A stretch of 64,000 bases of DNA, taken from the NCBI RefSeq assembly GCF_031846485.1, contig NZ_JAVRHQ010000002.1, forward strand, positions 186,001 through 250,000. Direction: 5' to 3'. Position 1 is the stretch's first letter; each line of letters starts with the position of its first letter. The notes beneath the pieces were generated by a model. That model searched no databases and was not told the DNA's origin. It was given only the letters and a program-made list of their open reading frames with translations. The DNA comes from Autumnicola tepida. GTDB taxonomy: Bacteria; Bacteroidota; Bacteroidia; Flavobacteriales; Flavobacteriaceae. Shown in pieces: positions 42,670-52,328 of this stretch. The translations under genes and the position numbers were made by a program.

Positions 42670-44026
42670 ATTGGCCTGATTCTTTTGTTTGGGATGACGT
42701 GGGTTTAAAATTTCTAATAATCAGGCGGTTGCTCTTTTCATAGGTGAAATAGCTTACCGCCCAATTAAAGCCAACCATCAATTTATTTCTAAACCCACTT
42801 ATGGACATAAGGTGTACGATAGACCATAGCAACCAGGCGAAATAGCCAGCAAACTTCATTTTCCCCAAGTCGGCTACTGCTTTACGTTTTCCTACGGTTG
42901 CCAAAGAACCCTTATCTTTATATTCGAAAGGTTTTGGGGACTCGTTCTTAATGATTTTTAATAGTGAATTACCCAACCATTTACCTTGCTGAATAGCTGT
43001 CTGGGCTACTTGTGGATGCCCTTTCGGTGTTTTTTTTGAAATTACAGCTGCAATGTCGCCAATGGCAAATATATTTTTGGAACCTTCAACCATTAGAAAT
43101 GAACCAGTTTTTATACGGTTGTCTTTGACCACGTGTTTTTTATCAATGCCTTTTGGAAATTGTCCTTTTACTCCAGCCGTCCAGATTAGATTCTTGGCTA
43201 AAATGGTCTTGCCACTTTTGGTAGTGACTTCATTGCCATCATAATTGCTTACAGCTTCATTTAATAATACCTTTACATTCAAATCTTCTAAATATTTGAG
43301 GGTTTTCGATGATGCCTTGTCTGACATCGTGCTTAACAAATCATCAATGGCTTCTATTAAATAAATATTCATAATGGAAGAAGGGTACTCAGGGTAATCC
43401 TTCGGTAGGATGTATTTACAGAATTCAGCCAATGCTCCGGCCATCTCCACACCAGCAGGACCACCACCTACAATTACAAAATTTGTTAAGGCATCCCGCT
43501 CATCATCATCACAGGTAATGGCAGCCTGTTCCAAATTTTGCAACATCATATGGCGAATGTTCAGGGAATCGCGAATATCCTTCATCCCCAAACTATTTTT
43601 GGCCACAGAATCCATCCCAAAGAAATTGGTGGTTGTACCAGTAGCCAACACCAAATAATCATAAGAAACACTTCCTTTATTGGTCATTATAGTATTTGAA
43701 TCAGCTTGAATTTCCTCAACTTCAGCCAAACGAAAGAAAACATTTTTATAGCCATTGATTTGTTTTCTGAATGGAAATACAATACTATCTGGCTCCAAGG
43801 CACTCGTTGCCACTTGATACAATAAAGGCTGAAACTGATGGAAGTTATTTTTATCGAGCAAAACCACTTGAACCTCTTGGTGTTTCAGTTTCTCAACCAA
43901 TGCCAAACCTGCAAACCCACCACCAATGATAACTATACGCGGTAAGTCGGAATCTGGAAGGCAGATTTCATCTGTTATCTTGCAAGCAGTTTCTGTTATT
44001 TTATTATTTGAGTGGTTGACATTCAT
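42659..44026 (-). CDS. ndh: Type II NADH dehydrogenase (NDH-2)
   Basis: A 455-residue FAD enzyme oxidising NADH at the membrane without proton pumping. The FAD motif is IVIIGGGFAGLALVEKL (about residues 31-47), the NAD(P) motif FVIVGGGPAGVEMAGAL (about 187-203), with IFAIGDIAAV and QTAIQQGKWLGNSL later. The C-terminus has an amphipathic membrane-binding region (GYFAWLLWSIVHLMSISG). May be used under stress when metal damages complex I; that is inference. Confidence 0.92.
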   Translation of the reverse strand: MNVNHSNNKITETACKITDEICLPDSDLPRIVIIGGGFAGLALVEKLKHQEVQVVLLDKNNFHQFQPLLYQVATSALEPDSIVFPFRKQINGYKNVFFRLAEVEEIQADSNTIMTNKGSVSYDYLVLATGTTTNFFGMDSVAKNSLGMKDIRDSLNIRHMMLQNLEQAAITCDDDERDALTNFVIVGGGPAGVEMAGALAEFCKYILPKDYPEYPSSIMNIYLIEAIDDLLSTMSDKASSKTLKYLEDLNVKVLLNEAVSNYDGNEVTTKSGKTILAKNLIWTAGVKGQFPKGIDKKHVVKDNRIKTGSFLMVEGSKNIFAIGDIAAVISKKTPKGHPQVAQTAIQQGKWLGNSLLKIIKNESPKPFEYKDKGSLATVGKRKAVADLGKMKFAGYFAWLLWSIVHLMSISGFRNKLMVGFNWAVSYFTYEKSNRLIIRNFKPTSSQTKESGQYES

Positions 44027-44060
44027 ATTTAATTTTTATATCATTGGAATTAGCCATAGT

Positions 44061-44522
44061 TTATTTTGCGTCTTTGTCTTTTACAATCATTACTGAACAT
44101 TTGGCGTGCGTTGCTAAATATCGTGAAACAGAACCCAATAAAAGACGTGAAAATGCTCCTTGCCCTTGCGAACCCACTACAATTAAATCGGCATCAAAAG
44201 ATTCCGCTTTTTCTAAAATTTCTTTTTTAGGAAGGCCACTAACAACACTTGTGGTTATAGTAAGTGCCTTGTTTTCGGTCTTGATTTTATCGAAAGCTTC
44301 TGAAACGATTTTGTTTCCCAATTTTTTAGCGTTACTTCTAATTTCTTCTATGTAATTACCTATCCTGCCGCCCATAGTATGCAATCCCAGACCGGTTGTT
44401 TTAGGAACTTCATAAACATTTATAATATGAATTTCACTTTTTGAGGATGGGGTCATTTTTATAAGTTCGTGAATGGCTACTTTACTAAAATCTGAACCGT
44501 CTATGGCCAATATAATTTTCAT
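44061..44522 (-). CDS. Universal stress protein
   Basis: A 153-residue single UspA domain: IILAIDGSDFSKVAIHELIK at the start and VVGSQGQGAFSRLLLGSVSRYLATHA, the ATP-binding G-2x-G-9x-G(S/T) type loop. Second USP of the gene run. Confidence 0.94.
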   Translation of the reverse strand: MKIILAIDGSDFSKVAIHELIKMTPSSKSEIHIINVYEVPKTTGLGLHTMGGRIGNYIEEIRSNAKKLGNKIVSEAFDKIKTENKALTITTSVVSGLPKKEILEKAESFDADLIVVGSQGQGAFSRLLLGSVSRYLATHAKCSVMIVKDKDAK

Positions 44523-44571
44523 AATTTGAATTTGTTATTAATTGAGATGTCCTATGCCTTATTGCATATAC

Positions 44572-45366
44572 TTATGCTTTTTGAGTTTTTAAATAATCCA
44601 CTGTTTCCTTTACTGATAATGGATACGTAGCATTTCCTGTGCGTACATAAAAAGTGGTGTTTCCTTCATCATTCACATAAACCGGTTCGTTGGAAGGTTC
44701 GATATTCACTACGCACACATCTTTTTCATTAATACTGTAGAATGAAATATGGTTGCTGAAACAAGCCTCGTGACTCAATTGCGTAGAAATAATCCTGAAC
44801 ACCTCACGTTCATACCCATCCCTGTTTTTGTGCTTTAGGGTTTTATAATCTTTTTCCAACCCCAAAACATTTCCGTCGTCATCAACACCAATTATTAATT
44901 TTCCACCTTTTGCGTTCATAAACCCTGTGATGGTTTTGGCTATGATAACTTCTAGGTCGCGATTGGTTGATTTACGGTAATAATCATAACGTATGGAAGA
45001 CTTAAATTCTACCCGTTTATTTTCGCCAGCTTGAATTAATTCTTCAATGTCACGAACAAGCAGCCGCTGTTGCGTGCCTATAAGCTCATTTTTCTTTTTA
45101 AGGTTTATCCAGAACAAACCAGAAACTATTCCCAAGAAACCTCCCAATAATGTTAAAAGGCCACCCATTCCCCGCATATCGAAAGTAAAGGACTCTAAAA
45201 AACGTTGTTTTAAAACTTCTTGGAACAAGGAAAATGAAAAAGCTGTCTCGCTAAATTCAAACCAATAAAGCACCATTGTAAAGGGGTGTACTAGGAAATA
45301 AAAAATGCCTGCACCCAATAGAAAATGAATTAAAATGATCTTAATTTTCGCCATAACTTTTTTCAA
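44572..45366 (-). CDS. Membrane-anchored Schlafen AlbA_2 domain protein
   Basis: A 264-residue protein with two N-terminal membrane segments (about residues 7-30 and 68-88) followed by a Schlafen AlbA_2 domain: GENKRVEFKSSIRYD, then IAKTITGFMNAKGGKLIIGVDDDGNVLGLE and a C-terminal YVRTGNATYPL. AlbA_2 domains bind nucleic acid or nucleotides and are often in regulators or defence genes. Membrane attachment in front of this domain is uncommon. Confidence 0.85.
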   Translation of the reverse strand: MKKVMAKIKIILIHFLLGAGIFYFLVHPFTMVLYWFEFSETAFSFSLFQEVLKQRFLESFTFDMRGMGGLLTLLGGFLGIVSGLFWINLKKKNELIGTQQRLLVRDIEELIQAGENKRVEFKSSIRYDYYRKSTNRDLEVIIAKTITGFMNAKGGKLIIGVDDDGNVLGLEKDYKTLKHKNRDGYEREVFRIISTQLSHEACFSNHISFYSINEKDVCVVNIEPSNEPVYVNDEGNTTFYVRTGNATYPLSVKETVDYLKTQKA

Positions 45367-45377
45367 CTTTCACAATT

Positions 45378-45653
45378 TTATTTGTTTTTAATTTGAGCAT
45401 TGTAAAAAGCAGCGATGCACGCGCCAATAAGCCATCCTAAAATAAAAATCTGTATGATACCAATAAGTGCTTCCGATAAGGGTACGTCCATCCTAATAAT
45501 AGTGGTAACATCCAATCCGTGCGCAAGGCTATTAAAAAATGTTATGGATCCTTCCTGTCCCGCTGTAGCCATCACGATCATACAGCCCAGATATATCAAG
45601 GCTCCTGTTAGACCAAGAGCAAAACCGAATTTTTTTACGTTTAATCGATACAT
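45378..45653 (-). CDS. DUF5676-type small membrane protein
   Basis: A 91-residue protein with two hydrophobic segments (FALGLTGALIYLGCMIVMA and ALIGIIQIFILGWLIGACIAAFY). It resembles DUF5676 proteins, which are found beside copper-resistance genes. Function unknown. Confidence 0.78.
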   Translation of the reverse strand: MYRLNVKKFGFALGLTGALIYLGCMIVMATAGQEGSITFFNSLAHGLDVTTIIRMDVPLSEALIGIIQIFILGWLIGACIAAFYNAQIKNK

Positions 45654-45671
45654 AATTTGTGTGTTTTAAGA

Positions 45672-45890
45672 TTAGTTATCTGAGTTTAGTAAATTCTTGG
45701 ATTCTTCAAATTCTTCCTTTGAAATTTCGCCCTTGGCAAACCTCTTCTTTAGGATGTCCAAAGGCTTTTCTTCTTTTGTTCTTTGGTATGGAATATCGGT
45801 TGGGATAAAGAAAATCCAAATGATTAAGGCCAACCAGATAAACCACCAAATGAGGTGCATACCTCCGAAACTTCCGTCATAAAAGTGCAT
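45672..45890 (-). CDS. SHOCT-domain membrane protein (72 aa)
   Basis: One N-terminal membrane segment (IWWFIWLALIIWIFFIP) and a C-terminal SHOCT motif, LDILKKRFAKGEISKEEFEESKNLL. SHOCT peptides are thought to mediate protein contacts. Two relatives lie at 56479 and 57310. Confidence 0.88.
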   Translation of the reverse strand: MHFYDGSFGGMHLIWWFIWLALIIWIFFIPTDIPYQRTKEEKPLDILKKRFAKGEISKEEFEESKNLLNSDN

Positions 45891-45907
45891 AATTTTTAAT
45901 TTTAAGG

Positions 45908-46126
45908 TTACTTTTCTATTTCCTCAATTGTATAGTCCTCAATAGTATTGAGTTGCTTTTGTAGTTCATCCACCGAAAGAGCTTCTTTCATTGTTATAAG
46001 TGTAGCTCCTTTTGGTGCCAAAAAAATCTCTGCTTTTTCGATGGCGGGATGCTCTTCCAAGGTCTTTTTGACCCTTGCCACACATCCAGCACAACTGATT
46101 CCGTTTATTTGAAATTTTTGTTTCAT
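45908..46126 (-). CDS. Heavy-metal-associated (CopZ-like) protein
   Basis: A 72-residue HMA domain with metal site GISCAGCVARVKKTLEEHP (CxxC at Cys12 and Cys15). It probably binds Cu(I) or Ag(I) in the cytoplasm and hands it to the P1B-ATPase, whose N-terminus lacks an HMA domain. Confidence 0.9.
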   Translation of the reverse strand: MKQKFQINGISCAGCVARVKKTLEEHPAIEKAEIFLAPKGATLITMKEALSVDELQKQLNTIEDYTIEEIEK

Positions 46127-46138
46127 TAGGTTTAGTTT

Positions 46139-46363
46139 CTAGTGATGTTGATTTTCTTTTTTGTTTTTCTTTTTTAATCTCTCATCGGATAACCCGTGAG
46201 TATGGTTCCCGTGCCGCATTGGCATTAGCAAGTGTATGGCGAACATTATTATGATAAATGTAAATAGCCAAGTGCCGCCACCAATTCCAATAGAGGGTGC
46301 TAAAAAAATGAATAAAAGTGGGAGTCCGCAACCGAGGACCATCCATAACCAGTGATTTTTCAT
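46139..46363 (-). CDS. DUF2933-type small membrane protein
   Basis: A 74-residue protein with two hydrophobic segments and a His-rich tail (RHGNHTHGLSDE and a final NQHH), as in DUF2933 proteins of copper-resistance loci. It is the first gene of the continuous minus-strand run that ends at 27283. Confidence 0.82.
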   Translation of the reverse strand: MKNHWLWMVLGCGLPLLFIFLAPSIGIGGGTWLFTFIIIMFAIHLLMPMRHGNHTHGLSDERLKKKNKKENQHH

Positions 46364-46533
46364 TGTTTTGTTTTTTTTGAATTAATATTTATTGCCCCTT
46401 ACTTACAAGACCTGAACAGGCTTATGAGATAATTGGGGGGTTATCAACAAGCCGTGAGGAGATGTCTAGGCTTAAAATGAATGTGAATCTACCTGCTTTT
46501 AAAGTATTTCATCTGCATAACTTTCGTTGTTAT

Positions 46534-47115
46534 CTATAAAATTTCGTCGTAAAAATTACGCTTCCAATTTTCCGTGTTTTTGTAGTCTGTCATACTCATA
46601 CCCACTACTTCTTTAAACTGTCTTGACAAGTGGTTAACACTACTATAATCTAACAAGTGACCTATGTCTGAAAAAGAATGTCGTTTTAACTGAATGAGTT
46701 CCTTTACCTTTTCTATTTTCAGTTTTATAAAGTATTTTTCAATTGTTGTATTTTCATTTTTAGAAAATAGCTTACTCAATATTTTATAATCCCTGTGAAG
46801 AATAGAAGACAAGTGTTCTGAAGTATTCATTTTTAAATGAAGTGGTAGCTGAGTAAGCAGTTCGATTAGGATAATTTTTACTTTTTCAACCAACATTTCC
46901 TCTTCACTTTGTACTATTTCAAAATCATTGGAATGGAGCACTTTAGTCACAGCATCAGTAATATCCGTATCCGTTTTGCTGGAAGCTTCCACTAATAATT
47001 TGCCCAATTCCAAAGAGAGCACAATTACCCCAAGCTCTTCAAGTTCTTGTTTTATAACTTTTAGGCAGCGGCTACATACCATATTCTTTATCCAGAATTC
47101 TTTCTGTAAATCCAT
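46534..47115 (-). CDS. HMA-like/AraC-type metal-responsive regulator
   Basis: A 193-residue protein joining an N-terminal ferredoxin-like metal domain (FWIKNMVCSRCLKVIKQEL, CxxC at Cys14/Cys17) to a C-terminal AraC helix-turn-helix (FIKLKIEKVKELIQL, HSFSDIGHLLDYSSVNHLSRQFKEVVGMSMTDY given here in part). A metal bound at the CxxC could control DNA binding. A paralogue with the same architecture is at 53544-54107. Confidence 0.85.
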   Translation of the reverse strand: MDLQKEFWIKNMVCSRCLKVIKQELEELGVIVLSLELGKLLVEASSKTDTDITDAVTKVLHSNDFEIVQSEEEMLVEKVKIILIELLTQLPLHLKMNTSEHLSSILHRDYKILSKLFSKNENTTIEKYFIKLKIEKVKELIQLKRHSFSDIGHLLDYSSVNHLSRQFKEVVGMSMTDYKNTENWKRNFYDEIL

Positions 47116-47132
47116 AGTATTATTTATTTACT

Positions 47133-47153
47133 GTTAGAAAATTTTTATCTAAC
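47133..47153. promoter_or_regulatory. GTTAGA/TCTAAC palindrome before the HMA-AraC gene
   Basis: GTTAGA (47133-47138) and TCTAAC (47148-47153) form a perfect inverted repeat with a 9-base spacer, 17 bases upstream of the regulator start codon. A candidate autoregulatory operator. Confidence 0.45.
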
Positions 47154-47294
47154 AAAGGTTTATAATTTGCTCTTTTGCAAATAGTTGAGAGTGTGGCGTG
47201 CTCAGGAATGAGCGCACCAATTGTTAGCCTGTTCTTAGTACCGGCTAATACGGGAAATGTAGGTTATTTGAAAAAGAACCCACTTAGAAAGAAA

Positions 47295-47711
47295 TCAAAT
47301 TAAATATACCTCGTGGAGTACCTGAAAGTCTTTTGGTATGAGGGGTGGATCATAATTTAAAAAAGGGACGATATTTTGCTCAAGTCCCTCGAATAGATTT
47401 ACGTAAGCGTAAAAAAATGTGTGCAGGAAAACCAGATTTTGATTTTCCATTTCAAATGAAGTTTTTTGAAAGTTATCGCTACCTTCTTTTACAAAAGATT
47501 TATTATCACAACAACCTTTTTTTTCAAAAGAACATTCTTTCAAAGAATTGGTTTGACCCTTAATCGAGTTATCACAAACCTGAGCTTTAGCAAAAACAGC
47601 CATATCCACAAGCTTATTACAGCAGAAATGCATATTCACAGTAAAGGACGACGAAGCGAACATTACTGCAAATACTAAAGAGATAGCTATTATTTTATTA
47701 AAACTTTGCAC
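47295..47711 (-). CDS. HYC_CC_PP family protein
   Basis: A 138-residue exported protein that begins with GTG at 47711. A signal-like N-terminus (to about residue 23) is followed by VNMHFCCNKLVDMAVF, a KGCCDN pair and C-terminal NYDPPLIPKDFQVLHEVYLI. These correspond to the HYC, CC and PP motifs that name the family. Cys and His positions suggest periplasmic metal binding. Divergent paralogue at 47990. Confidence 0.85.
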   Translation of the reverse strand: MQSFNKIIAISLVFAVMFASSSFTVNMHFCCNKLVDMAVFAKAQVCDNSIKGQTNSLKECSFEKKGCCDNKSFVKEGSDNFQKTSFEMENQNLVFLHTFFYAYVNLFEGLEQNIVPFLNYDPPLIPKDFQVLHEVYLI

Positions 47712-47989
47712 AATACGAATATAAAAAAAATTAACAAATGTTAACTATTTTTTTGGTCTAATTTTCTTAGTAGAAGATTATTATAAAAATTTTTTAAACC
47801 TTATTTTTTCCAAACGTAATGGAAAAAAGACAACTGAAATATGATATTTGTCATAATTTAAAAAGTCTAATCCTTTTATTTTTGTCGAAAATAAAAAAGG
47901 AAATAAAACTCTTTAAAAGTTTATTTTAACCGAAATAAAAAATTAGTAATATCTTTATATATTATTGTTTTTTATATCTTTGCAGAATT
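47712..47989. promoter_or_regulatory. Divergent promoter region between two HYC_CC_PP genes
   Basis: TATCTTTG (47975-47982) is a perfect -7 element for the plus-strand gene, only 7 bases before its ATG, so that mRNA may be almost leaderless. On the minus strand TTTG followed by TATATTCG is a weaker match. TTATTTT-TGTCG-AAAATAA (about 47878-47896) is an inverted repeat that could be an operator. The minus- and plus-strand metal genes diverge from this point. Confidence 0.55.
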
Positions 47990-48406
47990 ATGAAATCATT
48001 TTTCCATAAAATATTATCTATTGCCTTGGCGAGCTTAGTGTTTTTTACCACTATGTCGTTCACGGTGGATATTCATTATTGTGGAGATTCTTTGGTTGAC
48101 TTTGCTTTATTTCATAATGCGCAGACCTGCGGAATGGAGGATCAGCCATCCCAAAAAAGTTGTGAGGAAGGTTTCTCGGAAAAACCTTGTTGTTCAGATA
48201 CTCAAATAGTGGTTGACGGTCAAGATGATTTAAAAACATCCTATACTAATTTAACTTTTGAGCAGCAAGCCTTCGTTGCTACTTTCTTTTATACCTATTT
48301 TAATCTTTTTGATGGACTGGATAAAAACATTGTTCCATTTAGAGATTATACACCTCCCTATCTCATAAGGGACGTCCAGAAGCTTCACGAAACGTATTTA
48401 ATTTGA
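47990..48406 (+). CDS. HYC_CC_PP family protein
   Basis: A 138-residue paralogue of the 47295-47711 product, exactly the same length. Signal-like N-terminus, then VDIHYCGDSLVDFALF, EKPCCSD and DYTPPYLIRDVQKLHETYLI. Probably a periplasmic metal-binding protein of the copper module. It precedes cusA. Confidence 0.87.
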   Translation: MKSFFHKILSIALASLVFFTTMSFTVDIHYCGDSLVDFALFHNAQTCGMEDQPSQKSCEEGFSEKPCCSDTQIVVDGQDDLKTSYTNLTFEQQAFVATFFYTYFNLFDGLDKNIVPFRDYTPPYLIRDVQKLHETYLI

Positions 48407-48417
48407 TTTTAAACAGT

Positions 48418-48435
48418 TTCCGATAAATATCGGAA
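48418..48435 (+). promoter_or_regulatory. Hairpin between HYC_CC_PP and cusA
   Basis: TTCCGAT-AAAT-ATCGGAA is a perfect 7-bp stem, 12 bases after the stop. There is no T run, so it may be an mRNA processing or attenuation hairpin and not a simple terminator. Confidence 0.45.
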
Positions 48436-48540
48436 TAATTAGCCCTATGGTCAATACTATTTTGGGCTCAATTTCTTGTGTTTAATGTTTTGATTTTATC
48501 AAGATATTATTCGATGTATAACTGTTTAATAATCATTGTA

Positions 48541-51500
48541 ATGCTGAATAAAAGCATCAAATTTTTAATCGAGAACAAGCTAGTAGCCCCGTTCTACTAC
48601 TTGCACTTTTTATTGCTTGGGGAGTCGTAAACGCCCCGTTTGAATGGAATACAGGCTCACTTCCTCGAGACCCTGTTGCCGTAGATGCCATACCAGATAT
48701 TGGCGAAAACCAACAAATTGTATTTACTAAATGGGATGGTCGTTCCCCTCAAGATATTGAGGATCAAATAAGTTATCCCCTTACTACTACACTATTAGGT
48801 ATTCCAGGGGTAAAGACTATCCGTAGTTCTTCTATGTTCGGTTTTTCGAGTATCTATATCATTTTTGAAGAAGATGTGGAGTTCTACTGGAGCCGTAGCC
48901 GTATTCTAGAAAAATTAAATTCTTTACCGGCCGGCTTGCTCCCCGATGGGGTAAACCCATCTTTAGGTCCAGATGCCACTGGCCTGGGGCAAATTTATTG
49001 GTACACCTTAGAAGGGCGCGATAAAGATGGCAATGTAACCGGAGGTTGGGATTTAAACGAACTACGAAGTATTCAGGATTATTATGTGAAATATGCCCTT
49101 TCTTCGGCAAGTGGTGTTTCGGAAGTAGCTTCCATAGGAGGCTATGTTCAGGAATATCAGGTGGATGTTGACCCCGAAAAGATGCGTCAGTATAATATAG
49201 GATTAGGAGATATTGTTACAGCGGTCAAGGAAAGCAATAAGGATATCGGGGCGCAAACTTTGGAAATCAATCAGGCAGAATACCTGGTGCGTGGCCTGGG
49301 ATATGTAAAGTCCATCGCCGATATAGAAAACGCTGTTGTTACTTCTGAAGAGTATACTTCAATAAAAATTAAAGATATAGCAAACGTTAGCTTGGGGCCT
49401 GCACCGCGTCGTGGAATTTTGGACAAGGAAGGCGCCGAAGTTGTAGGCGGGGTTGTTGTGGCACGATATGGGGCAAACCCGATGGAAGTGATCAATAATG
49501 TAAAAGAGAAAATAGATGAATTAAAAGCAGGCTTACCTTCCAAGGAACTGGCAGACGGACGTACCTCGCAATTGACCATCGTCCCCTTTTACGATCGGAC
49601 GGAGCTTATTCAGGAAACCCTGGGTACCCTTGATGAAGCATTAACACTGGAAATACTCATTACCATATTTGTGATTGTTGTGATGGTGTTCAACTTACGG
49701 GCTTCCTTACTTATCTCTGGACTATTGCCAGTTGCGGTATTGATGGTCTTTATTTCGATGAAATTTTTTAACGTTGATGCCAATATTGTAGCACTATCTG
49801 GTATTGCCATTGCTATTGGTACAATGGTAGATGTAGGGGTCATTCTCTGTGAGAATATTATCAGGCATCTCGATGAAGAAGAGGAACGTTTTAGCAAAAG
49901 TGGCACAAGGCAGCCTATTAATACCGTAGTCTATGATGCTACTGCCGAAGTATCGGGAGCCATTCTTACCGCGGTATTGACCACTATTATCAGTTTTATA
50001 CCGGTGTTTACAATGATTGGCGCGGAAGGAAAATTATTTCGACCCTTGGCCTTTACCAAAACAATGGCATTAATAGCATCTCTTATCGTGGCTTTATTCT
50101 TAATTCCACCTTTCGCATCTTTTTTGTTTCGTAGAAAAAGCATCAGGAGAACTAGCGGATATATCCTCAATGGGTTATTGATCCTTTTAGGGATCACGGC
50201 AATAGTTTCTGGATATTGGTTAGGGCTATTATTAATTGGCTTTGGAATTACAGCACTTTTAAAAGATGAAAATATTGCTTCTAAAATTTCCGATAAACTT
50301 ACACTTTCAGATAAGCGGGCCAACACTATAAATATTTTTATTTCTGCCTTAGCGATTGTCTTTCTACTTGCAGAATACTGGCGGCCACTTGGCGTAGATG
50401 AAAGTATATTTTGGAATTTGCTATTTGTAGGTTTTATCTGTTTCGGTTTATTGGCGGTATTCTGGTTGTTTCAAAGTTACTATACGCGAATTCTACGTTG
50501 GGCACTCCGTAATAAAATTTTATTCCTTTCAGTTCCGACTATCATTGTGATTTTTGGAGTCCTAATTATGCAGAATACGGGTAAGGAATTTATGCCTTCC
50601 TTAAATGAAGGTTCTTTTCTTCTAATGCCCACCTCTTTACCTCACGCAGGTGTGGAAGAAAATAAACGGGTGTTGCAGCAATTGGATATGGCAGTTGCGA
50701 GTATTCCAGAGATAGAAACGGTCGTTGGAAAATCTGGACGAACCGAATCAGCACTGGATCCCGCACCTTTATCAATGTATGAAAATATCATTCAGTATAA
50801 GTCAGAATATATGCTGAATGACAAAGGGAAGCGACAAAGGTATAGGGTAAATGAGGATGGATTATTTGTGTTGAAGGATGGAAATTTGGTGGTAAACCCC
50901 AATAGTGAAGTGGATGAAGACGGAGATTACAAAGATTCAGAAATTAAAGATCCTTTTCTTATAGAAAGCCAAAACCTCATTCCCGATGATGATGGTGAGT
51001 TCTACCGAAACTGGCGTCCCGAAATACAATCCCCAGATGATATTTGGAACGAAATTGTAAGGGTAACCAAGCAACCCGGTGTAACCTCGGCCCCTAAATT
51101 ACAACCTATCGAAACCCGACTGGTAATGCTCCAAACGGGAATGCGTGCGCCAATGGGAATAAAAGTAAAAGGTCAGGATTTACGTGAAATCGAAGCTTTT
51201 GGGATGCAATTGGAAAATATTCTTAAACAATCTGAAGGAGTAAAAAAAGAAGCTGTTTTTGCCGATCGTATTGTTGGAAAACCTTATCTGCTCATCGATA
51301 TTAAAAGAGAGCGGCTGGCACGCTATGGAATTACTATAGAAGATGTCCAGCAAGTACTTCAAGTAGCCGTTGGCGGGATGCCACTCACACAAACCGTGGA
51401 AGGCCGGGAACGCTATGGGGTACGCGTAAGGTATCCGAGGGAGCTTCGCGGTAACCCTGATGACATTAAGGACATTTACGTTCCGGTCGAAAAAGGAAGC

Positions 51501-52328
51501 CCTGTACCATTGGGAGAACTTGTTGATGTGCGCTATGAGCAGGGTCCTCAGGTTATCAAAAGTGAGGATACCTTTTTAGTGGGATATGTATTGTTTGACA
51601 AACTCGACGGTTTTGCGGAGGTGGATGTTGTGGAAAATGCCCAGGCACTGATTCAGGAAAAAATCGATAGCGGTGAGCTTATCGTCCCCAAAGGGATCAA
51701 CTACCAATTCACAGGTACCTACGAAAATCAAATAAGGGCAGAAAAAACATTATCTGTCGTAGTTCCTTTGGCTTTAGCAATAATTTTTCTAATCCTATAT
51801 TTCCAGTTCCGCTCGGTGTCCACTTCCCTAATGGTCTTTACAGGTATCGCCGTTGCTTTTGCCGGTGGTTTCCTAATGATTTGGTTTTACGGACAGGATT
51901 GGTTTTTAAACTTCAACTTTTTTGGAGAAAACCTACGGGATCTTTTCCAGATGCACACCATAAATTTAAGTGTGGCGGTATGGGTTGGTTTTATCGCATT
52001 ATTTGGTATTGCGACCGATGACGGGGTCGTTATGGCAACCTACCTTACCCAAACTTTTGACCGTAATAAACCTGAAAATAAAAAAGAAATACGGGATTCT
52101 ATTGTGGAAGCGGGACAAAAACGCATACGTCCGTGTTTGATGACCACGGCTACCACAATCTTGGCTTTACTGCCAATACTGACCTCTACAGGCAGGGGAA
52201 GCGATATTATGATCCCAATGGCGATTCCAAGTTTTGGAGGGATGCTTATCGCATTAATCACGCTTTTTGTGGTGCCCGTACTATTCAGTATGAAAAAGGA
52301 ATTTCAACTTAAAAGAGCGAGTAAATGA
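48541..52328 (+). pseudogene. cusA: CusA/CzcA RND metal efflux pump, frameshifted near the 5' end
   Basis: Inner-membrane RND pump exporting Cu(I)/Ag(I) with CusB and TolC. ATG at 48541 opens with MLNKSIKFLIENKLVA, the normal CusA start, but this frame stops after 29 codons. The next frame continues ALFIAWGVVNAPFEWNTGSLP and stays open to 52328. Adding one C to the CCCC run at 48587-48590 restores a single frame of about 1,262 codons. Downstream features are intact: GIAIAIGTMVDVGVILCENIIRHLDEE, GKEFMPSLNEGSF and FGIATDDGVVMATYL are visible in part. If the break is real, a product from a later start (ATG at 48834) would lack TM1 and much of the porter domain. Confidence 0.88.

Noticed and set aside
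48541..48630. Programmed frameshifting in cusA
   Set aside because: The CCCC run lacks a downstream structure, and CusA proteins are not known to use recoding; an indel is the simpler explanation.
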